DNA from: an uncultured Pseudomonadota bacterium
GTDB lineage: Bacteria; Pseudomonadota; Alphaproteobacteria; RF32; CAG-239
Assembly (NCBI GenBank): GCA_949286215.1
Contig: CASDYX010000009.1
Span: 1 to 64,000, forward strand
Length of the DNA stretch: 64,000 bases
Direction of reading: 5' to 3'
Under the pieces are notes generated by a model, which made no database searches, had not been told where the DNA came from, and worked only from the letters and a program-made list of their open reading frames with translations. Numbering within the stretch: the stretch's first letter is position 1; every line of letters begins with the position of its first letter. This document shows positions 42,717 through 53,686 of the stretch, in pieces. The position numbers and the translations under genes were made by a program.

Positions 42717-44314
42717 ATCAATATTCCTTCGGACAAAGTCTTATTTTCTTCATCTTCGCTGATTTTGATAAAATTTTCCTTAACATTTATTTTTATTGTG
42801 CCGGCATAGTCTAATTCATGCAGAGTATTTTTATAAATCCGCATTAAATTGGCGCATAAATCATTGCCAACATATTTTTCGGTGCGAATTATCAAATCAA
42901 AGCGGCGTTCGCGGACAAGAGAATAACCATCAAACTGAAAGCGCCCCAAACGTGTGAAATTGGTATCTATCAAAAAGCGCGTGCCGTATTTTTGGCGTGA
43001 GGAATTTTGGTTTTCTTCCTCATCTTCATTATATTTTTTTACTGCCAAACGGATTTTTTCAATATTCTCGCCGGTATAAAACGGAATTTCCACCATTCTC
43101 CAAGTCGGTGTCTCTCTTAATGTGGCATTTAGACTTTGGCTTAATTGTTGCAGTGCCTCTTTGCCATCGGGACCGGACGAGAGAACCAGCTCTGAGAGTT
43201 GAGGTCCTAACCATTCTTTGACCTCTTGGTGCACAGCCGCTTTCACAAAATTGCTCAGGTTGGACAAGAGTTGTTTGTTTGGGGTCGGCAATTTAGAAAC
43301 AACTTCTTGCTTAATATCCGGCGGCAAAGGAAGGTTTTTGAGCGTTTCTAAAATATTTTTGGAAGAGATTGGCTGCTCTTTATTCAAAACCGGCAGAGAT
43401 GCCATATCTTCCAGCAACTTCGCACTAGCCGATAAGGTATCAAGCACCTCTGTCGGCAAAGTTTTAACCGTGATGTTTTTGACCACTAGTTCTATCGGCA
43501 AATTGTTTTCTAACTTGAGCGGGGTTTGGCTCACAACCTCGCCTAACGGGGTTTGAAATGAGGTGAGCCCGATATCTGCTCTGGTTTGGGTGATGGCTGG
43601 GAAAGTTTTGCCTTGCAAAGATTGCAGAGCTGACAATATGCTTTTGGTATCTCCTGAGCCAAGAGCCGTTTTTAAGTTAAGCAAGGAGGTTTGCGTGTCT
43701 TGAGGCAAAGGTTGTGAGGATTGTGGAGAGGAATTTACTTTGCTAAAGGCAAATTCTAATTTGCCATCGGCAATCAAATTTTGCACTTCCGGAGGCAAGT
43801 TATTTTCTCCGCTCAGCGAAGTGAGTATCTTGGGCAAGCTCATCTCATGCAATGTAATTTCAGGGCGAACCGAGTTTTCGTTCCCAGAAATAATCACCGG
43901 TGCGGTTTGGGGTTTAGATAACGCCTCAGTACCAGAAGTTGGCACTTTGTTTGGGGCAATAAATTTTTCGGGCGACTGGTTATTAATGCTCACAAACTTA
44001 AAGCTAAGTTCGCCTTGATGATTATTCAGAACTTTGATTTCCGCGGGAAGTTCTCCTGCATCTAAAGCATTGGGCTGAGGAATTTGATTAGAATTTAATT
44101 TGAGGGGAATTTCTAAGGTTTGATTATTAATCTCAATTTTGACTGAGAGGTTCAAATTTCCTTGCGAGAGTGAGGGCAAGGTAATTTGCAGGTTGGATCC
44201 CGGCTTTATTCCCTCCAAAACCGTGCCAGAACTATCTATTGAACCATTGGGAAGCGTCGTTTCTGTTCCGGTGGAAATATCTGGCGTGGTAATTGGAGGA
44301 ATTATGGTGCTCAT
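42713..44314 (-). CDS. FliK-like protein in the main flagellar operon
   Basis: A 533-residue protein: long Pro/Gln/Ser/Asn-rich N-terminal part (about 1-350) and a globular C-terminal domain (about 370-520; TWRMVEIPFYTGENIEKIRLAV, LGRFQFDGYSLVRERRFDLIIRT). This layout resembles hook-length-control proteins, and the RLGRFQFDG stretch parallels the LGxVQVD pattern of FliK C-termini. A classical FliK is encoded at 56632, so this would be a second, divergent member. It lies 3 nt after flhG and overlaps the J-domain gene by 4 nt. Confidence 0.6.
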   Translation of the reverse strand: MSTIIPPITTPDISTGTETTLPNGSIDSSGTVLEGIKPGSNLQITLPSLSQGNLNLSVKIEINNQTLEIPLKLNSNQIPQPNALDAGELPAEIKVLNNHQGELSFKFVSINNQSPEKFIAPNKVPTSGTEALSKPQTAPVIISGNENSVRPEITLHEMSLPKILTSLSGENNLPPEVQNLIADGKLEFAFSKVNSSPQSSQPLPQDTQTSLLNLKTALGSGDTKSILSALQSLQGKTFPAITQTRADIGLTSFQTPLGEVVSQTPLKLENNLPIELVVKNITVKTLPTEVLDTLSASAKLLEDMASLPVLNKEQPISSKNILETLKNLPLPPDIKQEVVSKLPTPNKQLLSNLSNFVKAAVHQEVKEWLGPQLSELVLSSGPDGKEALQQLSQSLNATLRETPTWRMVEIPFYTGENIEKIRLAVKKYNEDEEENQNSSRQKYGTRFLIDTNFTRLGRFQFDGYSLVRERRFDLIIRTEKYVGNDLCANLMRIYKNTLHELDYAGTIKINVKENFIKISEDEENKTLSEGILI

Positions 44315-44317
44315 TTC

Positions 44318-45124
44318 TTACTCAGTCAATAGTTTACGGGCAATGTTAATGACGTCTTCTGAAGCCTCAGAGGTGGGATAGCGATTCATCAGCGGGGTTT
44401 GGTTGCGGATAGCGTCACGCACACGAGCATCCCTTCTGATGATGCCTAACAAAGGCGGATTAATTTTTAAGAAATTGGTGCAGGCTTTGAGCAAAGTATC
44501 ATATGTTCTTTGACCTTCACGCAATGAATTAGCCTGATTTATCACCACATTGATATTGGATTTTGGGTACTGCATGGACATGATTTTGATAAATGCGTAG
44601 GCATCGGTTAAAGAAGTGGGCTCATCGGTGCATAATACAATGATTTTTTCGGCCATGCTGGACAAGATTCTGATTGGTTTTTCAACCCCTGCGCCCATAT
44701 CCAAAATCACTTTATCATAAGAGGAGGCCAGCAAAGATAAATCCTCGCCCAAAATTTGCAGACGACCTATCGGCATAGAGGCTAAGCCTGCTGAGCCTGA
44801 ACGTCCGGCAATAATATCAAAACGGGTTTTATCGCAATGCTGAATTACCTGATTGAGCGTTTTAGAACCAGCTACAACACTGCCTAAATCATCTTTTACC
44901 AAAAGGCCCAACTGAATATCGACATTGGCAAGACCTAAGTCGCCGTCAAAAAGCAAGGTCTTTTGTCTGAAACCACTCAGAGCTTGTGCCAAAGTGATTG
45001 AGAACCAAGTTTTGCCAACGCCTCCTTTGCCTGAAGCTACGGCAATCATATTGCGACCGCGGCGAAGACTGCGCGGGCTTGTGCCTCTGGGCATGATTTT
45101 TAATTCTTCTTGTTTCTGTTCCAT
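44318..45124 (-). CDS. flhG: MinD-like flagellar number regulator FlhG (FleN/YlxH)
   Basis: A 268-residue ParA/MinD-type ATPase: deviant Walker A SGKGGVGKTW, FDGDLGLANVDIQLGL, IDI-type KVILDMGAGV and a C-terminal TSEASEDVINIARKLL. It controls the number and place of flagella together with FlhF. ATG 45124 has TTGGGA 6 nt upstream; the TTG at 45136 directly after the flhF stop is less likely. The basic stretch SPRSLRRGRN precedes the ATPase domain. Confidence 0.88.
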   Translation of the reverse strand: MEQKQEELKIMPRGTSPRSLRRGRNMIAVASGKGGVGKTWFSITLAQALSGFRQKTLLFDGDLGLANVDIQLGLLVKDDLGSVVAGSKTLNQVIQHCDKTRFDIIAGRSGSAGLASMPIGRLQILGEDLSLLASSYDKVILDMGAGVEKPIRILSSMAEKIIVLCTDEPTSLTDAYAFIKIMSMQYPKSNINVVINQANSLREGQRTYDTLLKACTNFLKINPPLLGIIRRDARVRDAIRNQTPLMNRYPTSEASEDVINIARKLLTE

Positions 45125-45136
45125 GTTAATTCCCAA

Positions 45137-46090
45137 TCATGACAATATAAGTTTTGATAAATTTTTGGCAGTTATCGGCGCCATACCGCGAGCAATGCTG
45201 GAGCTGACGCTTGCGGCACAAAAGCCCATGCGACAACAACCGGCTATGGATAAGAGTGACCCTATGCGGCGGGTTAAATCTAACCTGGTGGGGAGTAAAT
45301 ATTTGACCCCGAATTGATTAAATATTTCAGCTATTTCCACCGCCTCAAAAGAGTTTTTTCCGGCGTCAACCGTCAAAATTATATCGCTTTTGATAGCTTC
45401 GGTTTGATTGTGCAGATTATCAATCTCGCTTTGAATAAAGGGGTTAACCCCCGGTGTATCAATCAAAATCAGCTGGTAAGTTCTTTTGGCTGAGCGCACC
45501 GCCTCATATAAACTCCGCTCCCCTTTGCAAAAGAAAAAGTCTGTTTCCAATATCTTGGCAAAGGCTTCCAGCTGGTTATTAGCGCCGGCGCGAACATTAT
45601 CGGTGGAGATAATACAACTTCTTAAGCCTTCAAAGCGGGCTTGCGTGGCCACTTTGGCGATTGTGGTGGATTTTCCCGAACCAGGGACGCCCATAAACAT
45701 CTTGACCGGACAAGTTAAATCCAAGAGAGAGCCAAATTTAAACATCTCTCTAAAGCAAGACATTACCAATCTGTGCTCATCTGATATACCATGTTCCAAA
45801 CTCAGATTACGGCAATAGGCTAAAATTCGTTCACTAACAACAGGTATGACGCCGTGATAGTCTAAACAATCTCTTAAATGTGTATCATCAAACCGTTGAC
45901 GGCTGGGAATAATTTCTAATTCTTCGGCTGAATTAAAATCGATATTCTCTTTTTCATCTAAGGCGGCAACAACTTTAACCAAGCCGTTTTCGTTTTCGGT
46001 TGAGATAATAATCGCATCAGGGCCCAACTCATTTTTGATGAGGAGCATGGCTTCAGATATGCTGGCGGCGACATAATTTTTTAGGCGCAT
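45137..46090 (-). CDS. flhF: Flagellar SRP-type GTPase FlhF
   Basis: A 317-residue GTPase that marks the site of flagellar assembly. Start RLKNYVAASISEAMLLIKNELGPDAIIIS matches the FlhF N-terminus. The G domain shows GVPGSGKSTTIAK, STDNVRAGANNQLEAFA, LIDTPGV and PTRLDLTRRIGSLL in the expected order. The chain is shorter than in many species because the linker is short. It lies between flhA and flhG. Confidence 0.9.
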   Translation of the reverse strand: MRLKNYVAASISEAMLLIKNELGPDAIIISTENENGLVKVVAALDEKENIDFNSAEELEIIPSRQRFDDTHLRDCLDYHGVIPVVSERILAYCRNLSLEHGISDEHRLVMSCFREMFKFGSLLDLTCPVKMFMGVPGSGKSTTIAKVATQARFEGLRSCIISTDNVRAGANNQLEAFAKILETDFFFCKGERSLYEAVRSAKRTYQLILIDTPGVNPFIQSEIDNLHNQTEAIKSDIILTVDAGKNSFEAVEIAEIFNQFGVKYLLPTRLDLTRRIGSLLSIAGCCRMGFCAASVSSSIARGMAPITAKNLSKLILS

Positions 46091-46102
46091 GGCTTAAGTT
46101 CC

Positions 46103-48226
46103 TTATATCTGACCAACCGTTTTTATCTTGGCTTTGGGGTGAATTTCGTTTTGTGACATAACAACCGTTAAAGGACGGAAACGTTCAATGATTGAACGAA
46201 CAAACGGGCGTATTGCCGGACTGGTGAGTAATACTGCCGTTTCGCCTTTAATCGCCAAATCTTCCATAACATGGCGTACTTTGGTAATGAAGGCTTGCAG
46301 AGCACTCGGTGCCATTGCTAATTGACGGTCATCGCCCTCCCCGACTATGGCTTCCGCAAAGGCATGCTCCCACTCCGGAGAGAGTGTGACGAGCGGAATA
46401 ACCCCTAATTCATTGGCGTTGGCATTGGAGAGTTGTCGTGCCAGACGGGTGCGAACATGCTCGGTTATCATCATCAGGCTATGGGTAGAAGCAACAGCTT
46501 CGGAAATACCTTCCAAAATGGTCGGCAAATCGCGAATAGATACTCTTTCTTGCAACAGATTTTGCAAAATTCTTTGAACGGCGCCAAGGCTGACTTTGCC
46601 TGGGATAAGTTCTTTGATGAGTTTTTGGTGTTCTTTATCCAATTCATCCAAGAGTTTTTGCGTTTCGGCATAAGACAAGAGCTCCGGCATATTATCTTTT
46701 ACAAGTTCCGTAATATGAGTGGTAACAACCGTTGCCGGATCAACGACCGTATAGCCCCTAAACATAGCCTCTTCACGGTATGATTGGTCAACCCACATGG
46801 CTTTCAGACCAAAGGTCGGTTCGGTAGTGGCCTCGCCTGGCAAGGTTATCGGTTCGCCTCTCGGGTCCATAACCAATAATTGGGTCGGTCTTAACTCGCC
46901 TTTACCGGCTTTAACTTCTTTGATGTAAATATTATACTCATTCGCCTCTAACTGCATATTATCTTGAATACGGATTGAGGGCATGACAAATCCCAATTCC
47001 GCCGCCAGAGCACGACGCAAGGCTTTGATTTGGTCGGTTAATTTACGGTTGGTTTCCTCATTGATGAGCGGGAGCAAACCATAACCAATTTCAAGGCGGA
47101 TAAGGTCAATGCGCAAAACATTGGCAATTGGCTCATCTGCCGCTTTGGCGATTGCGCCTTGTTTCTTTTCTTGCTCTAAGACCTCAGCTGCTTTTTGCTG
47201 GGCAATTTTTTGTTGCTTGTCCAAATAATAAGCCGTGGCTCCGGTGAGCGAGCCTAACAACATAAACGGAACAGCCGGAGTACCGGGCAACATTCCCAAG
47301 GCAAAAGCCAAGAAAGCACTCATACCTAAGGCTTTCGGATAATTGGCAACTTGCTCAAACAAAACTTTATCGGTGGAATCGGTCATACCAGCTTTGGAAA
47401 CCAAAATACCGGCAGCTACAGAAATAATTAATGCCGGAACTTGGGATACCAAGCCATCACCAACCGTTAAACGCGTATAAGCCTCGCCTGCCGCCGAAAA
47501 GCTCATATCGTTTTGAACCATACCGATAATAATACCGGCAACAATATTAATAAAGGTAATAATCAAGCCGGCAATAGCATCTCCTCTTACAAACTTGGAG
47601 GCACCATCCATGGCTCCGTAGAATGCACTTTCTTTTGATAAATCTTCGCGACGGGCTCTGGCTTCATCTTCGGTGATAAGCCCTGATGACAAGTCCGCAT
47701 CAATCGCCATTTGTTTACCGGGCATAGCATCTAATGCAAAGCGGGCTGCAACTTCAGCAATACGTCCCGAACCTTTGGTGATGACCACAAAGTTGACGAT
47801 GACCAAAATGGCAAACACAATCACACCAATCACAAAGTTATTGCCCATGATAAATCCGCCAAAGGCAGCAATAACTTCACCGGCGGCATCAGGTCCCTGA
47901 TATCCTTTGGATAAAATCAATCTGGTGGAGGCCAAGTTCAAGGACAAGCGATACATGGTGGTGATTAATAATACCAGCGGGAAAGCGCTAAACTCATTTG
48001 GCTTTTCAATAAAAATTGCCGTCATCAATACTAAGCAGGAGATTGTAATGGATAAAGATAAAGCAATATCCAACAACCACGCCGGCAACGGCATTATCAA
48101 GATGACCAACATCAAAATAATTGATAATGCAAAAAAGATGTCTCCCCTTTTGGTGGAGGCTATCAATAAGTCCTTAAAGCTTTTACCGCCAAATGCGGAA
48201 GCGTTATTTGCTATCTTTTTTGCCAT
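46103..48226 (-). CDS. flhA: Flagellar type III export gate protein FlhA
   Basis: A 707-residue inner-membrane export protein. Residues ~25-340 hold about eight membrane helices, including the FHIPEP-type region (RFALDAMPGKQMAIDADL, then ARREDLSKESAFYGAMDGASKFVRGDAIAGL). Residues ~370-707 form the cytoplasmic substrate-docking domain. It feeds rod, hook and filament proteins into the flagellar channel. Its position downstream of flbD and before flhF is conserved in alphaproteobacteria. Confidence 0.95.
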   Translation of the reverse strand: MAKKIANNASAFGGKSFKDLLIASTKRGDIFFALSIILMLVILIMPLPAWLLDIALSLSITISCLVLMTAIFIEKPNEFSAFPLVLLITTMYRLSLNLASTRLILSKGYQGPDAAGEVIAAFGGFIMGNNFVIGVIVFAILVIVNFVVITKGSGRIAEVAARFALDAMPGKQMAIDADLSSGLITEDEARARREDLSKESAFYGAMDGASKFVRGDAIAGLIITFINIVAGIIIGMVQNDMSFSAAGEAYTRLTVGDGLVSQVPALIISVAAGILVSKAGMTDSTDKVLFEQVANYPKALGMSAFLAFALGMLPGTPAVPFMLLGSLTGATAYYLDKQQKIAQQKAAEVLEQEKKQGAIAKAADEPIANVLRIDLIRLEIGYGLLPLINEETNRKLTDQIKALRRALAAELGFVMPSIRIQDNMQLEANEYNIYIKEVKAGKGELRPTQLLVMDPRGEPITLPGEATTEPTFGLKAMWVDQSYREEAMFRGYTVVDPATVVTTHITELVKDNMPELLSYAETQKLLDELDKEHQKLIKELIPGKVSLGAVQRILQNLLQERVSIRDLPTILEGISEAVASTHSLMMITEHVRTRLARQLSNANANELGVIPLVTLSPEWEHAFAEAIVGEGDDRQLAMAPSALQAFITKVRHVMEDLAIKGETAVLLTSPAIRPFVRSIIERFRPLTVVMSQNEIHPKAKIKTVGQI

Positions 48227-48240
48227 TGGTCAGTCATATC

Positions 48241-49560
48241 CTAGTTTTCGGGGATATCAAACCCTTCTTCCTGATATTGTTTAAGTTTGTTTCTGAGTGT
48301 GCGAATCGAAATGCCTAAAATGTTGGCTGCAACCGTGCGATTACCAAGCGTGTGTTTGAGCGTATCAATAATCAAATTACGCTCCATGCTGGCGACGGTT
48401 TTACCGACAAATTCACCACCGCTCATCACTTCGCCCTCTTGAGGTGCAGAAATTATTGAATCAATGTCATCTAAAAGAACTGCATCTTCATCAATTTTTT
48501 CACCGGTGCTGAGCAAGACGGCACGATGAACCGTATTTTCCAATTCACGAACATTACCCGGCCAGAGATAGTTCAGCAATTTTTCTTCTGCCTTTGGGGT
48601 CATCTCTTTTATCGGCAAATCGTTTAACTCAGAATATTTTTTAACAAAGTGTTTGGCCAAAACCACAATATCATCTTTGCGGTCTTTGAGCGGCGGAATA
48701 TTAATATTGACCACATTTAAGCGGTAATACAAGTCTTGACGGAAAGTACCGTTCTTAACACATTCATCTAAATTGCGGTTAGATGTAGCGATAATTCTTA
48801 CATCAACCTTTATCGGGGCTTTGCCGCCGATACGGTCGATTTCTTTTTCTTGAATAGCACGAAGCAATTTGGCTTGAATTTTGATATCGGTTTCTGAGAT
48901 TTCATCAAGCAACAACGTTCCGCCAGAGGCTTCCTCAAACTTACCGATACGGCGTGCAACAGCCCCTGTGAAAGCGCCTTTTTCATAACCAAAAAGCTCA
49001 GATTCCAGTAAGGTTTCCGGAATAGCCGCACAGTTGATGGCAACAAATTTTTTATTAGCTCGCTTGGAATTATCATGAATAAAACGAGAAAAGATTTCCT
49101 TACCGGTTCCTGATTGTCCGGTCAGTAAAACATTAGCCTCAGACGGAGCAATTTGTTTGGCCATTTTCAAAACCGCTTCGGTCTTTTTGTCGCCATAGAT
49201 AAGCGCATGATTTTCACGCGTGGCTGCGGCTAAAACCGCACCAATCAACTCAGGATCAGGCGGTAACGGAATATATTCTTTGGCACCGGCTTTAATGGCT
49301 TTGACAGCTAATGACGAATCATTGGCAACACCGCAAGCTACGACCAAGACATTAATGCGCTCTTGCTCTAGTGAAGAAATAAATTTATAGACATCCAGCT
49401 TAACATCTATCATAACCAGCTCAATGGCTTTGCCGGAGCGCAAAACCTCCAAACCGGCTTCCTCTGTGTCAGCTAAAGTGACGTGACCACCTTGCTGAAC
49501 GGCAATTTTGCTTGCCGCACCAATTTGTCCTTCTAATGTGCCGACTATCAATAATTCCAT
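48241..49560 (-). CDS. flbD: FlbD-like sigma-54-dependent activator of flagellar genes
   Basis: A 439-residue NtrC-type regulator. The receiver-like domain (about 1-120) is degenerate at the N-terminus but keeps VMIDVKLDV. The AAA+ domain shows GQSGTGKE, ESELFGYEKGAFTGA (sigma-54 contact) and GGTLLLDEIS. The C-terminal Fis-type helix-turn-helix is GNRTVAANILGISIRTLRNKL. In Caulobacter FlbD activates late flagellar operons. A matching sigma-54 site lies before fliK in this window. Confidence 0.92.
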   Translation of the reverse strand: MELLIVGTLEGQIGAASKIAVQQGGHVTLADTEEAGLEVLRSGKAIELVMIDVKLDVYKFISSLEQERINVLVVACGVANDSSLAVKAIKAGAKEYIPLPPDPELIGAVLAAATRENHALIYGDKKTEAVLKMAKQIAPSEANVLLTGQSGTGKEIFSRFIHDNSKRANKKFVAINCAAIPETLLESELFGYEKGAFTGAVARRIGKFEEASGGTLLLDEISETDIKIQAKLLRAIQEKEIDRIGGKAPIKVDVRIIATSNRNLDECVKNGTFRQDLYYRLNVVNINIPPLKDRKDDIVVLAKHFVKKYSELNDLPIKEMTPKAEEKLLNYLWPGNVRELENTVHRAVLLSTGEKIDEDAVLLDDIDSIISAPQEGEVMSGGEFVGKTVASMERNLIIDTLKHTLGNRTVAANILGISIRTLRNKLKQYQEEGFDIPEN

Positions 49561-49570
49561 CGTTTACCTG

Positions 49571-51768
<2,198 letters not shown>

Positions 51769-51786
51769 CAGAATATCTCTTTAATG

Positions 51787-53406
51787 TTAATTGTTATCAT
51801 TGGAATAGAGCCAGCCACGAATAACATTAACCGCAGCATCTGGATTCTTCTCGACTATTTCATTGACCTTCTTCAATGATGAAACTTTTACTCGACCATC
51901 TATTTTATTTAAGTTGATTAACTCTTCTACACTTTCATCAGCCTCATTTAAGAAGTTTGAAAGCAATAAATTATCATCATCGGGATTACTGCCCAGCAGA
52001 CGTCCTTCGTTATTGCTGTTTGATACATCAAAGGCATTGTTTATTAACGGTCTGATAACCAGCAATATTACCAATATTGCAACGATGGCAACACCAAAAC
52101 CTTCTGCTATGCGGATTAATTCATCCTTGGTAAATCCCATTATTAATACTTCTTGCACTTCCTCTGTCTCCGGCATCATATTTACAAATCGCATATTTTC
52201 TACTTCGACTATGTCTCCTCGGTTGGCATCATATCCAACAGAAGACTTAACCAAATTCGTAATTTGTTCCATTTCCTCGGGCGTTCTTGTTCGATAAACC
52301 ATTTTGCCTTCGGAATTCTTCTCATAAATACCATCAACCATTACCGCAACCGTCAAGCGTTTAATTGTTCCGGTATTTTTGACTTTATTGCGAACAACTT
52401 TGGAAATTTCGTAATTAATCGTCTCTTCCGTACGAGAAGATTGTGAGGCGCTTCCGGAATTGGTCGCCATCATATCGCCGTTTGGAATATTTTGGGCGAC
52501 GGTTACCGGATTTTCATTATCCTTATTGTAGCTTTCTTCCGTTACGGTGGCTTGCGAACGAACGACCTGAGTATCTGGGTCATAAATTTCTTCTTTAGTG
52601 ACAACTTGGTCAAAGTCCATCTCTAAATTGACTTGAGCTCGAACTTTGCCTTCGCCTATGGTACGCTCCAATAAATCTTGAACCTGAGAGCTCATTTTAC
52701 GCTCTTGCTCCAAGCGCATGATTTCATTATTGGCTGCATTCATAGTTTCTTCGTCTTCATAATTTTTGGTCAGCAAATTACCAAAATTATCAACGATTGC
52801 CACATTTTTAACATCCAATTTCGGAACAGACGCCGCAATTAATTTTTGAATTGCCTGAATGCTTTTGGCGCTCAACGGTCCTTCAACAGTTTTAATCACA
52901 ACCGACGCCGAAGGCTTTTGCTCTTCTCTGGAAAACATCTCTCTTTTAGGCAAGACCAAGTGAACTCTGGCATTTTTGATATTATCAACCGAGCGAATCG
53001 TGCGGGCCAATTCCCCTTCTAAGGCTCTTACCAAGTTTACATTTTGAACAAAATTAGTAGAACCCAGCGCATCTGTATGATCAAAAATCTCATAGCCGAC
53101 GTTTGAACCGTTAGACCCCATGGCAATTTCTGCCGTATCGACTCTCAGCCGATTTACGTCCTCGGCAGGGACTTGAATCTCGGTTCCGTTCTTGGTGAGC
53201 TTATATTTGACGTTATCAGCCTCTAACTTGGTAACAATCTCTTTAGCTCCCTCCATTTCCAAATCTGTATATAGAACAAGATATTCCGTATTATTCATAC
53301 GAGCAATCATGTAGCCTAAGAAGCTGACCAAAAATATTATAACTGCGGCGATGGCGGCTAATCTGCCAGGCGACAAGTTCTTTATTGTTTGCCAAAAATT
53401 ATTCAC
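51787..53406 (-). CDS. fliF: Flagellar MS-ring protein FliF
   Basis: A 539-residue membrane-ring protein, first gene of the long flagellar operon. Two membrane helices (about 16-35 and 435-456) flank the periplasmic ring domains. Seen: YLVLYTDLEMEGAKEIVTKLEADNVKY, ELARTIRSVDNIKNARVHLVLPKREMFSREEQKPSASVVI, and NYEISKVVRN. The C-terminal tail (about 500-539, KKVNEIVEKNPDAAVNVIRGWL) binds FliG. It is preceded by an AT-rich region without a confident promoter. Confidence 0.95.
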   Translation of the reverse strand: MNNFWQTIKNLSPGRLAAIAAVIIFLVSFLGYMIARMNNTEYLVLYTDLEMEGAKEIVTKLEADNVKYKLTKNGTEIQVPAEDVNRLRVDTAEIAMGSNGSNVGYEIFDHTDALGSTNFVQNVNLVRALEGELARTIRSVDNIKNARVHLVLPKREMFSREEQKPSASVVIKTVEGPLSAKSIQAIQKLIAASVPKLDVKNVAIVDNFGNLLTKNYEDEETMNAANNEIMRLEQERKMSSQVQDLLERTIGEGKVRAQVNLEMDFDQVVTKEEIYDPDTQVVRSQATVTEESYNKDNENPVTVAQNIPNGDMMATNSGSASQSSRTEETINYEISKVVRNKVKNTGTIKRLTVAVMVDGIYEKNSEGKMVYRTRTPEEMEQITNLVKSSVGYDANRGDIVEVENMRFVNMMPETEEVQEVLIMGFTKDELIRIAEGFGVAIVAILVILLVIRPLINNAFDVSNSNNEGRLLGSNPDDDNLLLSNFLNEADESVEELINLNKIDGRVKVSSLKKVNEIVEKNPDAAVNVIRGWLYSNDNN

Positions 53407-53525
53407 TTTGAGACCTATTTTTTCTAGTTAAACGTCTAATTACCTTATGATTAGCTTAATTTTACATTTAAGGAAACGATATTTTTAAATATTCACAGCG
53501 TTATCTTTTTACAAACCCTCTAAAA

Positions 53526-53548
53526 GCCCCGTCGCTAAACGGCGGGGC
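53526..53548. terminator. GC-rich hairpin downstream of flgE
   Basis: A 9-bp stem GCCCCGTCG / CGGCGGGGC (one G-T pair) with a CTAAA loop, in the gap between flgE and fliF. On the minus strand it is followed by TTTT only, but with the strong stem it probably ends the fliK-flgD-flgE transcript. Confidence 0.65.
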
Positions 53549-53595
53549 TTACTTTAGGAGGTTAATTTTATTTGTGCAAATCTTTATGAATCAGA

Positions 53596-53685
53596 CTATG
53601 TCATACGAGTTAATTCATCAAGCATTTCATCGGCCGTCGTAATAATCTTGGTGGCGGCTGAGTATGCACGTTGAGTTACAATCAT
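53596..53685 (-). pseudogene. Detached C-terminal end of flgE
   Basis: In a different frame just after the flgE stop codon, the minus strand encodes MIVTQRAYSAATKIITTADE and further MLDELTRMT then a stop. This is the conserved terminal D0 helix of hook proteins. It starts 1 nt beyond the stop of the main frame. Between the two, the usual GxG...LExSNVDLAxEF segment (about 25-30 residues) is missing. Thus a deletion plus frameshift has separated it from the rest of flgE. Confidence 0.85.
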
Positions 53686-53686
53686 G

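Noticed and set aside
53440-53480. TTAA-TTAA pairs before fliF as a CtrA box
   Set aside because: The spacing is 8 nt instead of 7 and the region is AT-rich, so the match is not convincing.
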